Made by a program: the position numbers and the translations under genes. A stretch of DNA of 64,000 nt. Origin: Tetragonia tetragonoides. Lineage: Eukaryota > Streptophyta > Magnoliopsida > Caryophyllales > Aizoaceae. This document shows, piece by piece, positions 12,301 to 23,851 of the stretch (positions are counted from its first letter, which is position 1; each line of letters opens with the position of its first letter). The notes beneath the pieces are model-generated. The model saw nothing but the letters and a program-made list of their open reading frames with translations. It was not told where the DNA came from and ran no database searches. The DNA lies in NCBI GenBank assembly GCA_038025085.1, contig CM076140.1:1986501-2050500 (forward strand), in the 5' to 3' direction.

Positions 12301-15300
12301 ATATGAACTATACTCCAAAGGACCAAGGTAACCTTCTTTCCTGGGGAATGAGTTCTCAGCAGTCATATCATAACGTACAGAATCCACATAGAACCTTTTT
12401 CCAGAGTGAGCAGCAGTCACAATTTTACCCACCAAGTCTTCTGCACTGATACAAGAATCAGCCAACATCAATTTGCCTTCAAATATTTCCGGCTTGCTAT
12501 CCAACATGTAATCCCGAACGGGAATCAAGCCAGAAGCCTTGACAACATCATATTGTGCAATTGCTCCTCTGATACCATAAGTAGGATGAGACTTTTGTCC
12601 AAATGCCATACCATAACGCAGCTTTCCAAACCCATACTCTCTTCTATCCCCACCCAGACCCCGCTCATTTGTTCCCAAGTAAACATCTGGTCGGGCCTTT
12701 TGTAGCGGATTGTTCCATGCTTCTGTCTTTGTTATATTCTCAATAAAATTCCAGTTAACTTCTTCTAAAGGATCTAAAGATTTATCGCCAACCATAGGAA
12801 CAAATAAATAAGCCTTTGCGGGATCCCACAGAGTTGTTTGAGGTTCAACATCCACATCTAGTACAATGCTCATCAGTCTCACATGGAAACTCTTCAGGGA
12901 TGCTAGCTGCCCATAGCCAAAATCAAAAGTCACTTCAACAGCCAGTAACTAGAACTCTGAGCCATAAGTTCAATATAAAAAGAAAAGAATTTTTAGACTA
13001 AACTCTGAAGAACGTAAACCATACCTGCCTCTCTGTGATATCTATTGACCCCCGAAAGACGAGAGATACCTTACACTTCATGGTTCGAGCGATAAAGAGA
13101 TCCATCGACATCGATAACACCTAAATTCAAAAACAAAAAAAAATTAATAGAGGATACTCATTCTAAAAGCAACAAGAAACAGAAGAAAGTTTCACAAAGA
13201 TACCTCTGCATCCAGCTCACTGCCAAACAATACTGAAAAATCTGAGACTTGGGTCAAGAAAGGATCCTGTGAGAATCCAATGTTTTCCCAATTCACAGAA
13301 TACATATAGAGACGAAATGATTTGGAATGGTCACAAAAATCTCTCCCAGACAAAATCCATTCCCCCTGTGCGATACAAAGTAAAGACAGTTAAATCCAAT
13401 GCATATTTCTGTACATCCAAAGAAAAGGGTGCAATGCACTCCTGCACAACACAGCATGAATAGGCACCCAATGAACCAAGAAGATAGGAAAGTCAGTGGC
13501 CTAATGCAACCCCATATGAAATTGCAGACCCATTATGGATACCTCGTAAGATATGGCTCCAAACCAAACTTCCCATCATCGTCAATTTGTCAACCTATTA
13601 TTTATGGTGTATTCTCTAAATCTCAAATCATCACTTGTGATTCAATTCAAGGACTTCTTAACATAAAATTTTCCTACTGTATTTTCCAATTGTCATAGTT
13701 TCATATCAAGACTTCTCAATTACAGGAGGACTTTACCATAATAACAATCACCTTTTGCCTTAAGGGGAGGGAAGGGTCCTAGGGTTGAACACCATATATT
13801 ATCTACCTACACACACAATCCACACGCACTATCAAATCTACCCCATTCCCTATGAAGGCTCAACTTGGAAGATTTTAATTTCCTGACGAGGAAGATGAAG
13901 TTAAGAGAGACAAAACAGGCAACCAAGAAGGATATTATGGGTGGAGGAACATCCGAACAGGTGATATTAGGCCAGGAGTTTACGCATATGACTAGAAGTG
14001 AGTAGAACAGGTATAAAATTTTTAAATCCTCATAAAAAATAATAAATAATAAATAATAAAATAAAAAAACAGAATAATGTGGTTAATTTACATTTTATGA
14101 CACGTATGACAGAAGATGGTTCTTCACCAAGAAAAAATAATATGAGAACATGCTTAAAATACTAACCCGAAGGACAGAGGCTACGCCTTCTGGATAAAAT
14201 TCTCTGTGTCTGGCAGTTCCTGGGAGTGGGATTCCTTCATCATTCTGCTCAGTCTTTTCACCATCTTCTCCACTTCCCTTGTCAGGCAAGAGCATGTCAG
14301 TAAAAGCTCCCATCTCATGGAGCTTCTTGCAAGCAGCCAAGCAAACAGCCTGCACATTAAAACCACAAGCAAATCAACATATTGAACACAATGTCATCAA
14401 AGTAGAGACAATTAAAACAACGAAGCACAAATTAAGGTCAATGGCCAGGGAACCTGCTGTGCAAGTCGCATTGAACTGCAAACTGGACCCTCAAGCTTTT
14501 CAAATGGAGCATTGCAAGGGAGTTGAAGCCTACAAGAATATTCTGTGTCCCCACTTGGCTTCTCATGCCGCTCCATGATAAATTCAGGACGAAGTATTGA
14601 ATATCTGGAAGAAAGATTCAAGCAATAGAACAGCATGTTGGGTTTCCGACCAAAAGATGTTTGTTCTATAAGCCAGCTCAAACTAAAATATACACAAGCA
14701 AAACTAAAACTGCACCTGTCACTGGGTAGCTGTGAACAGTAAAAATGGACAAGGCCTACAGCAGAATTCAAGCTCACAGTAGCACCAGTTGAAGCCACTT
14801 GATACACTGAACCTGGGCCAGTATCCACTGATATTAATCTTGAAGTACCCTTAAAATGACTTACATCAGTCCTCTCAATTGCTTCTCTCCGCAAAGTTTC
14901 TTCACTATTTCTGGCGTTCTTTAAGAAAGTTTCATGTGACACGTTACCCCTAACCAGAAAAATAAAGGAGTTTAGTCCCTCTTTCCCTTCCCCTTTTTCG
15001 AAAAAGTGGCAAAAAAACAGTCAAGCTGAACATGAAAAGCAGCCCAAATAGATACCTCTCAACCATCAAGAGATAATCTGACCCTGGCTTTCTTGCACGA
15101 CCCCTTGATTGAATGTAAGCTAAAACAGTTTTTGCAAGATCAAAGCGAATAACCACATTGCATTGCCGAATATCAAGCCCTTCCTCAGCCACACTAGTGG
15201 CAACTAGCAAAGTTACCTGGAAAAAATTGCAACAGGTTCAGCAAGTGGTCGTTCAGAAAACTAGTATGAGGACAAGGAGTCCTCAAAAGAAAACAAAGGG

Positions 15301-18300
15301 AAATAACATCACAAATCGCCCCAATGGCGTTGCACGTCACTAAGAGGCAGCCCTCTAAAAGCCCCAAAAGCCTTGGCCCAAAGAGAGGCCAAATACACCA
15401 CCCAATCCCAAACAAAGTTTAGAGGACTAAAGGCCCCATCAAAAATCCGGCAGTTCCGTTCCAACCACACGCACCAAAAGATGGCAAAAAATGCACACCG
15501 CCATAGCATCCTATTCTCCTTGCCCCTTCCAAGGCCAAGATATTGAGCCTGGATGAGCTGAGTGATCGTAAGGGGCAAATGAAGCATTCCGCACCAATGC
15601 TTAATAGTCGTCTCCAAAGAGACTGTGTAAAATGACAATGCAAGAATAAGTGCACACAAGCCTTGCTAGCCTCAGTACAGGCCCGGGGACAAGGATCAAC
15701 CAGGCCTCATTCGCTGAACCATATCATGAGTGTTCACCTTACCCAATGCCATAGTTCACACAAGAGCGCGCAGTTTAAGGGGAGCCTTTGACTTCCAAAT
15801 GAAATTGGCTACAGGAAGAGGGGGGCAAATCAAAACTGTCCCTAGCCCCAGCCGGCAAATCACAAAAAAAAAAAAAAAAAAAAAAAAAAACCTAAATCAC
15901 ATAGCAACATATGTGCCTCAAAGAAAGGCAGAAAGCATACACGACCGTCTCGGAATTCGGCAATTGTATCCTGCATCTGAGATGTCCGCATTTCCTGACT
16001 ATTATTATGCCCAATCAAACTTGCACACTTGACAAAACCCAAAGATGGAAGCTCAGCAAAAACCTGTATATTTGTGAGAAAAGAGAAAGAATCATAAACG
16101 TTTGCGTAAAAGAAATCGTAAATTTTTTACGTAAAAGGAACTTGACAATTGATCACTGGAAGGAAGTTATGGTGCACTGAACCTTTGGAAGAACCAAAGC
16201 GGCAACAACTCTCTCCACAAATATGATCGCACGGAAATCCTCAGTGTGTTGATAGCTCATAAGTATTTTTATCAGTGATTGCACCTTAGGGGTGACCTTT
16301 CCATCAGCTACAGCAGCTCCAATGATGACATCAACATGTTCTCCACCAGAGACAACTGTAACACAATTAGATTTAGGAAAAAGAACAATTAAACTATATT
16401 AAAAGCTACTAATGCCAAGCAGCGCTAAAATCACTATCCTCTTAACACCCTCATACCAAGGTCGATCGTAAGAGTCCACATCACCCTATATGATTCCACA
16501 TCACTCTATATTCCAATGTCAAGATTGGATAAGGATACTTGCCAACGTATAATTGAAGACAAATTCATGAAAACTTATCATAACTTGTCAAAATATCAGG
16601 AGAATTTGCTCATTGTGCAAAATATCATGAGAATTTGCTCATTGCGCAAAATATCATGAGAATTTGCAAAATATCATGATACTTTGCAAAATATCATGAT
16701 AATTTGCTCATTGCGGAAGATATCATGAGAATTTGCTTATTGTGCAAAATATCATGAGAAATTGCAAAATATCATGAGAATTTGCTCATTGCGCAAAATA
16801 TCATGAGAAATTGCTCATTGTGCAAACATCATGAGAATTTGCAAAATATCATGATAATTTGAAATATCATGAGAATTTGCAAAATATCATGAGAATTTGC
16901 TCATTATGCAAAATATCATGATAATTTGAAAATACCATGAGAATTTGCAAAAAATCATGAGAGTTTGCTCATTGTGCAAAATATCATGATAATTTGAAAA
17001 TATCAGGAGAAATTGCAAAATATCATGAGCATTTGAAAATATCATGAGAATTTGCAAAATATCATGAGAATTTGATAATTTGAAAATATCATGATAATTT
17101 GAAAATATCATGAGAAATTGCAAAATATCATGAGAATTTGATAATTTGAAAATTTCATGAGAATTTGAAAATATCATGAGAATTTGAAAATATCATGAGA
17201 ATTTGAAAATATCATGAGAATTTGCACAATATCATGAGAATTTGATAATTTGAAAATATCATGAGAATTTGAAAATATCATGAGAATTTGCAAAATATCA
17301 TGAGAATTTCAAATTTGAAAATATCATGATAATTTGAAAATATCATGAGAAATTGCAAAATATCATGAGAATTTGATAATTTGAAAATATCATGATAATT
17401 TGAAAATATCATGAGAATTTGCTCATTGTGCAAAATATCATGATAATTTGAAAATATCATTAGAATTTGCAAAATATCATGAGAATTTGCTCATGGTGCA
17501 AAATATCATGATAATTTGAAAATATCATGAGAATTGCAAAATATCATGATAATTTGAAAATATCATGATGATTTGAAAATATCATGAGAAATTGCAAAAT
17601 ATCATGAGAATTTGCTCATGGTGCAAAATATCACGAGAATTTGCAAAATATCATGAGAATTTGCTCATTGTGCAAAATATCATGATAATTTGAAAATATC
17701 ATGAGAATTTGCTCTTTGTGCAAAATATCATGAGAATATCATGAGAATTTGCTCATTGCATGAGAATTTGCTCAATGTGCAAAATATGATGAGAATTTGC
17801 TCACTGTGCAAAATATCATGAGAATTTGCTCACTGTGCAAAATATCATGAGAATGAGCAAATGTGCAAAATATCATGAGAATTTGCTCATTGTGCAGAGA
17901 CCTCCTATGGAGATTATATCAAAATGTGTAACAAGCTAATTCATAATCAAATCAAGAAAATTTCGATATATTAGAGAAACAATCAAGTAATAGCCACCAT
18001 CTAATATATGAAACAGAAATATTTTTCAAGTTCCTCTCGCAAAAAGCTATGACAGCCAATTATAACAAAGCAAGCTCCAGAAATTAGTAACCATCAAAAG
18101 AGTCACAATTTCACCTAAAAAAAAGTAGATAAGAGAGGAAAAACAAGAATGGCATAAGAGGTGCTTGCATATATCAGTGATGACAATACTCAGTACTCAC
18201 CATGACAATCAGAAAGTTCTCCCTCTTCAATATCATCGACACTATCTTGAGGGCAGCCACTATCTTCTTTTATACCATTTGCATCCTTGTTAGAAGCAGC

Positions 18301-21300
18301 TCCCTCTGATAACTGGCATTGTACTAGTGCAACAACTTTGCTCAAATACGATTCTTGAAACTTGACATCCAGTTGGTAGTTTGCCCTCTCATCATTTTGT
18401 AAGGCTACTAAAAAGGATTGTGCAACCTGCAGATGACATAATCGAGCCAAGGAAAGTAGTTACATCATAACCAAGAATCAAAACACCAAAAATATAGATG
18501 TCTATAAACTGCACATCATTGAACCTTGTAAGCACACCACTGTCCCAATTCTCCAAGTGCATAGTTAATGGCCCTTAATTTTTGAATTAAATTTGCAGCC
18601 CCATCACTTTCAGTTCTTTCTGAGACACCATAAACCTGACGTAGTTCTTCCCTGGCTCCTGCGTCTCTAGCTCCCATGAACTGCCATTTGCCTTTTCTTT
18701 TACTCGCTCGTGCAGCTTCTTCAACTGCTAGCTCCATCTGTTTGATTTGGTCATGAAGAGAGCACAACGTCGCTGCTTTGTCATACTCCACAACGATTTC
18801 TGATGGCGTCGGAACATGTTTTTCCAGCTCTTTACGGTCTTTTATTGTACAAACTATGGAGTCCAGCTTGGTCTCAAGATTACGTATCTTTATTGCACAG
18901 TCTACTTGGCTGGAAACACCTACTCCATAAAAATAAAAACAAAAAAGTGGTCCACATTAAGCACGCACCAGTAATTCAGCATACAATATAATAAAGGTAT
19001 GAGGGAAAATTTATAGCTCCAGTGCTGGACAGCAGATGAAGTTAAAGAAATTACTTCAATAATCATGGATCACAAGAAACATAGGTCTTAGGTGTATACC
19101 CTTCAAATTAACAGGAGAAGCAGTCATCCCAAAAACAGTAGGTCTCTTCTCCTTTGGAGTTGTGTGATAGAATTCAGACATCACCAATGAATAAGGATGT
19201 TTCTTCACAGCATGGTGACACTCATCCAGAATAAGGAGGTGTATGCATTCCATTTTAATTATGCTATGCCTCAGAATGTTCAACAATATTTGTGCAGTCA
19301 TAACTAAAACCTGCAGGAAGGAAAAATCTATCATGGTAAAAATCCAATATCAAGCATAAAAGAGATATCAACGAACATAGCAAGCAGAACACTTCCCAGA
19401 GGGTTTTCAGGCTATAAATGTACTCAATAGCAAACCTGTCTTATTCTGAGAGAAAAGTACATACATTAAAGAAAAGAAATTATAAATATTTAAACCAACA
19501 CTGATGACGTACAGTGCTTCAGAGCACTGAATGTCACTTGTTAGCACGGTGATATATATCCAGCTAGTGAAGACACGCACCACACATGCTAGAACAGTCA
19601 AACCAGAGGAGATAAGAGAAGATGGCAACGCTTGCACCACTTGAACATGCAAAGTTGTACAATATTGTACATAAAGGTCTAGTAAAATGAGATCTAATCA
19701 TAGGAACCCAAGTAAGACTAAACATAAATATTCCAAGAAACTGCATGAAGTTTCACATTAAGTCAGCTATTATCAACTTTCCTTCAGCATAGTCTGTAAC
19801 CATAGTATGTAAAACCCAAAAAGGAAGACCAATAACATCTACATTTACGTATTATAGCTGCTCAGACCTTTTTGCAAGAAAGGGTCAGAAGAGGTGAGAA
19901 GAAAACCTAGTCAGGTTCTAACATGTGACCTGCTCAAAACAGTATAACTTTGACAAGAGAAACATCGGTTGTGTTTGGTGGAAAGCTTACAACAGATAAT
20001 AAAACTAGATTTTTCTTAATTATGAAGTACGAACACATTTCACAGTTCTAAATCCTTATCTCGGAATATTTTAACTTGTTAATGAAATCCGCATCATCTG
20101 AATATTATGTTTGGCAGAAACAAAAGCTTATACTTGGAACTAAATTTTTTTCCTAAACAAGATGGGATTTTTCAATGCCAGATGCCTGCCTCAGCATGTG
20201 TTTTTACTTATTACTGAAATCCCTTTTTGGGAATCCAGAAGAATATAATAGTTTCAAGACCGCAGTGACGCATAATATAATTGTCTGCTTTATTTTATTT
20301 TCTTTCCGTTGGTTTTTATTTGGGGGGGGGGGGGGGAGGGGGGGGGGAGACAATTGGGCAATTGATGTACAGACAGAATGTTCACTTACAAACTATTCCA
20401 TTAATGGTCTTTCTCTAAAAAATAAAATCCATAAATGGCCTCTGCATTACCTTCCAAATTAACATAGCCATGGTACATTAACATGAAAACAATTTGATAG
20501 GATAGCAAAAGAAACCTAGCTAGAACACATCTGTAATTGATAATCATCTATCATCACTATCTAAACCCAGAACCATTTCAAAGAATAGCATCTTAGTAGT
20601 GTCTAACAGCATGTGAATAACAAGGAAAACATGAAATGTATAATGTTCGCGAAAAGGTAAGTATAGAAATCCAAATGGTTACTTTGAAAAGCCCTCAGTA
20701 GAGGACTCAAATAGGTAAGAAGAGTAACAAAAGAAAAATCGTATCTGAGATACTTCATGCTTAAGAGTCCACCGCATATACTTCATGCATACTAATTAAT
20801 TTATTACCATTTATACCCTAAACAAACTTCATCCTGATAGGACACCAACTAGCTTAGTTATCAAAAGCATCCTCATGTCTAAATTTTGGCAGCATGTATT
20901 ATCAAGCAGCCAACAGCTCAAGGAAAGGCAGACTAAAATGGTTACCTCCTTAGTATCAAACTCGCGTTGCCACCTTCGAGTGTCCCAGAAATCTTGACCC
21001 ATCTCACCACAGTAATGGCCTACATCGTATCCAGTTTGCTCACGTATAACTTCTGCTTGCTGCACATTTCAGAAGAACACAATTTATGTTACCGTTTTAA
21101 CATTACAATCCTAATATCTAAAGCAACCAAATATAAACCAATTAGTCAACTTTTTTACCTGATAAACCAGCGGAACCTTAGGCACAAGAAATACAGCGAG
21201 TGATTTCTTGTTTTGCTGTTGCAATCTGTGACGAATGCTTTTGATAAGTAGAACAGCAATTAGAGTTTTCCCAGCTCCGGTTTCCAAAAAGGCAATAGTA

Positions 21301-22314
21301 TTCCTTTCCTTAGCTTGCTCAAGTACATCCAACTGATACTGTCGTGCCTGCTCCTCCAATTTCTTCTCCTTAACACCAACCTCATTCTTCTCCACCCTCC
21401 CATTACCTTCTTGGTTCTTCTCAAAATCCATCTTATTCCCATCTCTAATTCGCTCCGCTTCATACGAACCCGAACGATACACAAATTCCTTTGACCCGGC
21501 TTTTCCCTCTCCCAATAAACTTTTGCTTCTCTCTCTCTCTCCACTCCCTATCCCTACTCTCTCTTCTACCATTATAATGCTCTCTTCTCCTACTACTACT
21601 CAAATCTCTATCCCTATCTCTCTCTCTCCTCCCATTTTCCTCCCCTTCTCTACACCTCTTCTTTCCATTACTCCCCCAATCTCTACCTCCACCACCACTC
21701 TCCCCTCGACTTGAATACGACCTCTCAACTCTATAACCGCTACTAACCCGAGCCCTTTTGCCATTCCTCTCTTCACCACCCCTGTCCCTATCATCTAAAT
21801 TTCCAATCTTCGGGGTTCCATTAGGTTTATTACCACAATCAAGCAAACCCTTATTTTGATCAGCACACAAATTGGATACACACAAATTACCATTACCCCC
21901 ATTATCAATATCCATTTTGGGATCATCATTATTAATAACAACAAGTGGAATTCCTACCTCGTCAATATCACAATTCTGATTCTCAACATGCATTTCACAA
22001 ATGCTACTAATATCAGTAGGAGAAACAATACTATTAATATTATTATCATCCATACCGTTATTATTATTATTATTTGTAATACTACAAGGCAAACCGGTAC
22101 CGTTTTTTATGCTGTTGAGAATTTGATCAATTCCACCGAACAAGCTCTGATCATCATCAACACCAGTAATTTGATTTCCAAAATCAGCAACGAAATCGCC
22201 AATGAGCTCACAAGGGATGATGTCATCTTCCTCACAAGCATCGAGCCAATAAGTGGGTGGTCTTGAAATTGAATCGTCGGAACCCTTATTATCAATATTA
22301 TTTCCAACCTCCAT
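9389..22314 (-). CDS. DCL1: DICER-LIKE 1, microRNA-processing ribonuclease III
   Basis: Twenty exons (minus strand, high to low): 22314-21159, 21059-20946, 19310-19100, 18919-18525, 18426-18201, 16355-16183, 16063-15941, 15216-15056, 14949-14716, 14604-14454, 14349-14167, 13365-13204, 13120-13025, 12906-12281, 11890-11790, 11713-11514, 11416-10501, 10326-10166, 10055-9682, 9587-9389. The product (about 1,980 residues) cuts primary microRNA hairpins in the nucleus. Seen in order: an acidic N-terminus ([13 protein letters not shown]), an Arg/Ser/Asp-rich region, helicase motifs ([36 protein letters not shown]), a PAZ region, RNase IIIa ([13 protein letters not shown]), RNase IIIb ([13 protein letters not shown]) and two dsRNA-binding domains. 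Exon number matches Arabidopsis as recalled. Oddities: the summed exons leave one extra base because exon 1 changes frame near 21530, and exons 17-18 carry a compensated shift. Likely regulated by miR162 and by an intron-14 hairpin. Confidence 0.95.
11916..12082 (-). ncRNA. miR838-like primary microRNA hairpin in DCL1 intron 14
   Basis: Inside intron 14 (12280-11891), in the sense of the DCL1 transcript, a 5' arm at 12082-12027 folds back on a 3' arm at 11967-11916 with a loop of about 59 bases. Matching blocks include CTTATCCAATCTG, TTGTGCA and ATGCAC, with a few mismatches and a 2-base bulge: the imperfect stem typical of plant microRNA precursors. Arabidopsis is known to express miR838 from intron 14 of its own DCL1. 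The 3' arm around 11953-11933 reads TTTTGCTTC...TGCACA, which resembles the recalled miR838 sequence at both ends. Processing by DCL1 itself would remove the intron before splicing and truncate the mRNA, giving negative feedback. Expression and the exact mature product are not shown. Confidence 0.7.
13111..13215 (-). promoter_or_regulatory. miR162 target site split by DCL1 intron 12
   Basis: Exon 12 ends with CTGGATGCAGAG (13215-13204) and exon 13 begins with GTGTTATCGA (13120-13111). Joined in the mRNA they form a 22-base site that pairs with miR162 along its length except for one bulged or mismatched base near the junction. The Arabidopsis DCL1 target also spans the exon 12/13 junction, so position and sequence are conserved. 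Only spliced mRNA carries the site, so feedback acts on mature transcript. Confidence 0.9.
15309..15840 (-). mobile_element. LINE (non-LTR retrotransposon) relic in DCL1 intron 7
   Basis: On the DCL1 sense strand this intron segment encodes scraps of the zinc-binding region that ends plant LINE reverse transcriptases: [19 protein letters not shown] near 15820-15765, [16 protein letters not shown] near 15655-15610, and [19 protein letters not shown] in another frame near 15490-15430. Frame jumps and stops show it is dead. A run of about 27 adenines (plus strand 15864-15890) lies beside it. No target duplication could be assigned with confidence. Confidence 0.75.
16588..17897. repeat. 1.3-kb AT-rich minisatellite in DCL1 intron 5
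   Basis: Dozens of degenerate copies of a roughly 19-base unit, AAATATCATGAGAATTTGC, some extended by about 10 bases (TCATTGTGCA). Many copies contain TATCATGATA or ATCATGA, which are self-complementary or nearly so, so transcripts could pair unit to unit. It fills most of the 1.84-kb intron between exons 5 and 6. Open frames inside it, such as 17177-16887 on minus, are only the translated repeat. Confidence 0.95.
19311..20945 (-). other. DCL1 intron 2, no internal gene
   Basis: A 1.6-kb intron between the DCL1 exons ending at 20946 and starting at 19310. It contains a guanine-rich tract at about 20322-20350 on the plus strand. No coding family, transposon ends or hairpin were recognised; short frames in it have no family resemblance. 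Confidence 0.6.
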
Positions 22315-22580
22315 TGCCGGAAAAGAAATTCAACTTGCAAATAAGTGAATAATAACACCACAAAATAAGTTACAACAACAAATTTATTCTACTATCAAAT
22401 AGTGCGCAGCAATTAGTAAAGGAAGAAAAACAAAGTATTATTATTATTATTATTAATTATGACATTGAAGAAGAGTGAGAGAGGAAATTATTTTAGGTTT
22501 GGATTGTGGGGAGATGGAGAGCAGAAAAGGCGTTGATAGACCGTACGAAGCACGCAATTAAGAAGCTCTTCATATGTTTT

Positions 22581-22646
<66 letters not shown>

Positions 22647-23006
22647 AAATTGGTAATTGAGTGATTCAGAGATTCCACGGTCTATCAACGCGATTCTGCT
22701 TTTAGATTCTCGGTGTCAGGAGAAGATGAGTGAGTGAAGAAAAAAAGGAGATATCAAATCACTTCCCTCTTTCTCTTTCTCTCTCACTTTCTCTCTCCTG
22801 ATAATCCGCTGTGAAAGAGAGAGAGAGGGATCTTTTTATTTGGGGTTTCTTTTTCTGGAGATTTTGTTTGGTGTGGGGGTTTTTTTGGAGGTTCTTCGCT
22901 TGAGTTTTATTCTCTCTCCAGAAAGAAAGAAGAACAAAGGCGGTTAGTAGTACTTTGTAGGGATTGTGTGTTCAGCTCACCAAACAGCGGTCACTGCACG
23001 CGGTTA
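22315..23006 (-). promoter_or_regulatory. DCL1: DCL1 upstream region and probable leader
   Basis: The 690 bases between the DCL1 start codon and the MULE-like element must hold the proximal promoter and 5' leader. They include a (GA)n tract at 22584-22645 (CT on the sense strand), a TTA/TAA trinucleotide run near 22435-22455 and further CT-rich blocks around 22760-22820. The microsatellite is enclosed by an inverted repeat listed separately. No unambiguous TATA box was identified. Confidence 0.55.
22521..22700. repeat. inverted repeat enclosing (GA)n in the DCL1 leader region
   Basis: CGTTGATAGACCGT at 22531-22544 has its exact reverse complement at 22677-22690, and GCAGAA just outside the left arm is matched by TTCTGC just outside the right arm. 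The 130 bases between include about 31 GA units. If transcribed, the leader could fold into a stem closing over the repeat. Confidence 0.7.
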
Positions 23007-23851
23007 CAATTTCACTGGCGAAAGTAGCAAATTAGCCCCATGACTTATAATTACTGTGCAATTTAGCCCCTTATGTTTTATTTGTAGCAATTAACTCCCA
23101 TGAGTCATAAAATTAGTACAATTAACTCTTGCTATAAGTCTCCGGCAGAATTTTCACCGGAAAAGTGACATATATTGTTCTTGATACTCATATTCCCCAT
23201 TATTTCTCTCTTTCCTCTGCGTTTTCATTGCCCAGCCAACCTCATTACCTCCTCGGATCGGTGGCTTCTATATCTGCACCACACATCAATAGATATAAAG
23301 TACAGTGATTCATAAGTAAAGAGCGCACCATGGCACCGCTATGAAGCCCACCTCTAATATTTTAAAGGGGGTTGAAACCATGTTTTGCAATTGTGGTTGT
23401 CATTTTCTTCGTCATTTATTAACTTTCAAATTATCAGATATTCGAAATCTGGAGTTGTGTCAATTAAGAGTGAAGATAGCCCCTTGTATGGGTAGAAAAT
23501 ATCCAATGTCTGATTGCCTTGAATTGATATTATCACTTATCAGCTTAGGCTAGGAGCACTAGACATGATTATTTTTAAAAAAAATTCTTTCATTTTGACT
23601 TGGGTGTAGTCTGGATCTACCGAGAGCAATGTCAGATAGAGTTGCTCAAAGCTTCAAACGACCAATCTGTTCAGCGCCACGAAAAAAGGTCAGTTTTCCG
23701 GCGACAGTTATGCCGGAAAATTACAGTAGGAGTTAATTGCACTAATTGTATTACTTATGAGAGTTAATTGCTACAAGTGAAACTTAAGGGGGTAAATTGC
23801 ACAGTAGTTATAAGTCATGGGGGTAATTTGCTACTTTCGCGCAATTTCACT
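23007..23851. mobile_element. non-autonomous MULE-like element with ~150-bp terminal inverted repeats
   Basis: The 10-base word CAATTTCACT occurs at 23007-23016 and 23842-23851. Between them, 825 bases begin and end in long inverted repeats (about 23017-23168 and 23690-23841) starting GCGAAAGTAGCAAATTA and sharing most positions through CCGGCA...CCGGAAAA. Long inverted repeats plus a 9-10-bp duplication are the hallmark of Mutator-like elements. The centre holds a 70-codon frame (23341-23553) without recognised domains, so no transposase is visible. Confidence 0.8.

Noticed and set aside
16887..17472. Minus-strand repetitive open frames inside the minisatellite
   Set aside because: They are the translated 19-base repeat, lie in a DCL1 intron and have no start or codon pattern of a gene.
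16588..17897. CRISPR-like appearance of regularly spaced repeats
   Set aside because: Units are contiguous and degenerate without unique spacers, and the DNA is plant nuclear.
9389..22314. DCL1 as a pseudogene because of its frame irregularities
   Set aside because: All 20 exons keep consensus splice sites, catalytic residues and both feedback elements; DCL1 loss is severe in plants, so local error or a minor allele is more likely than decay.
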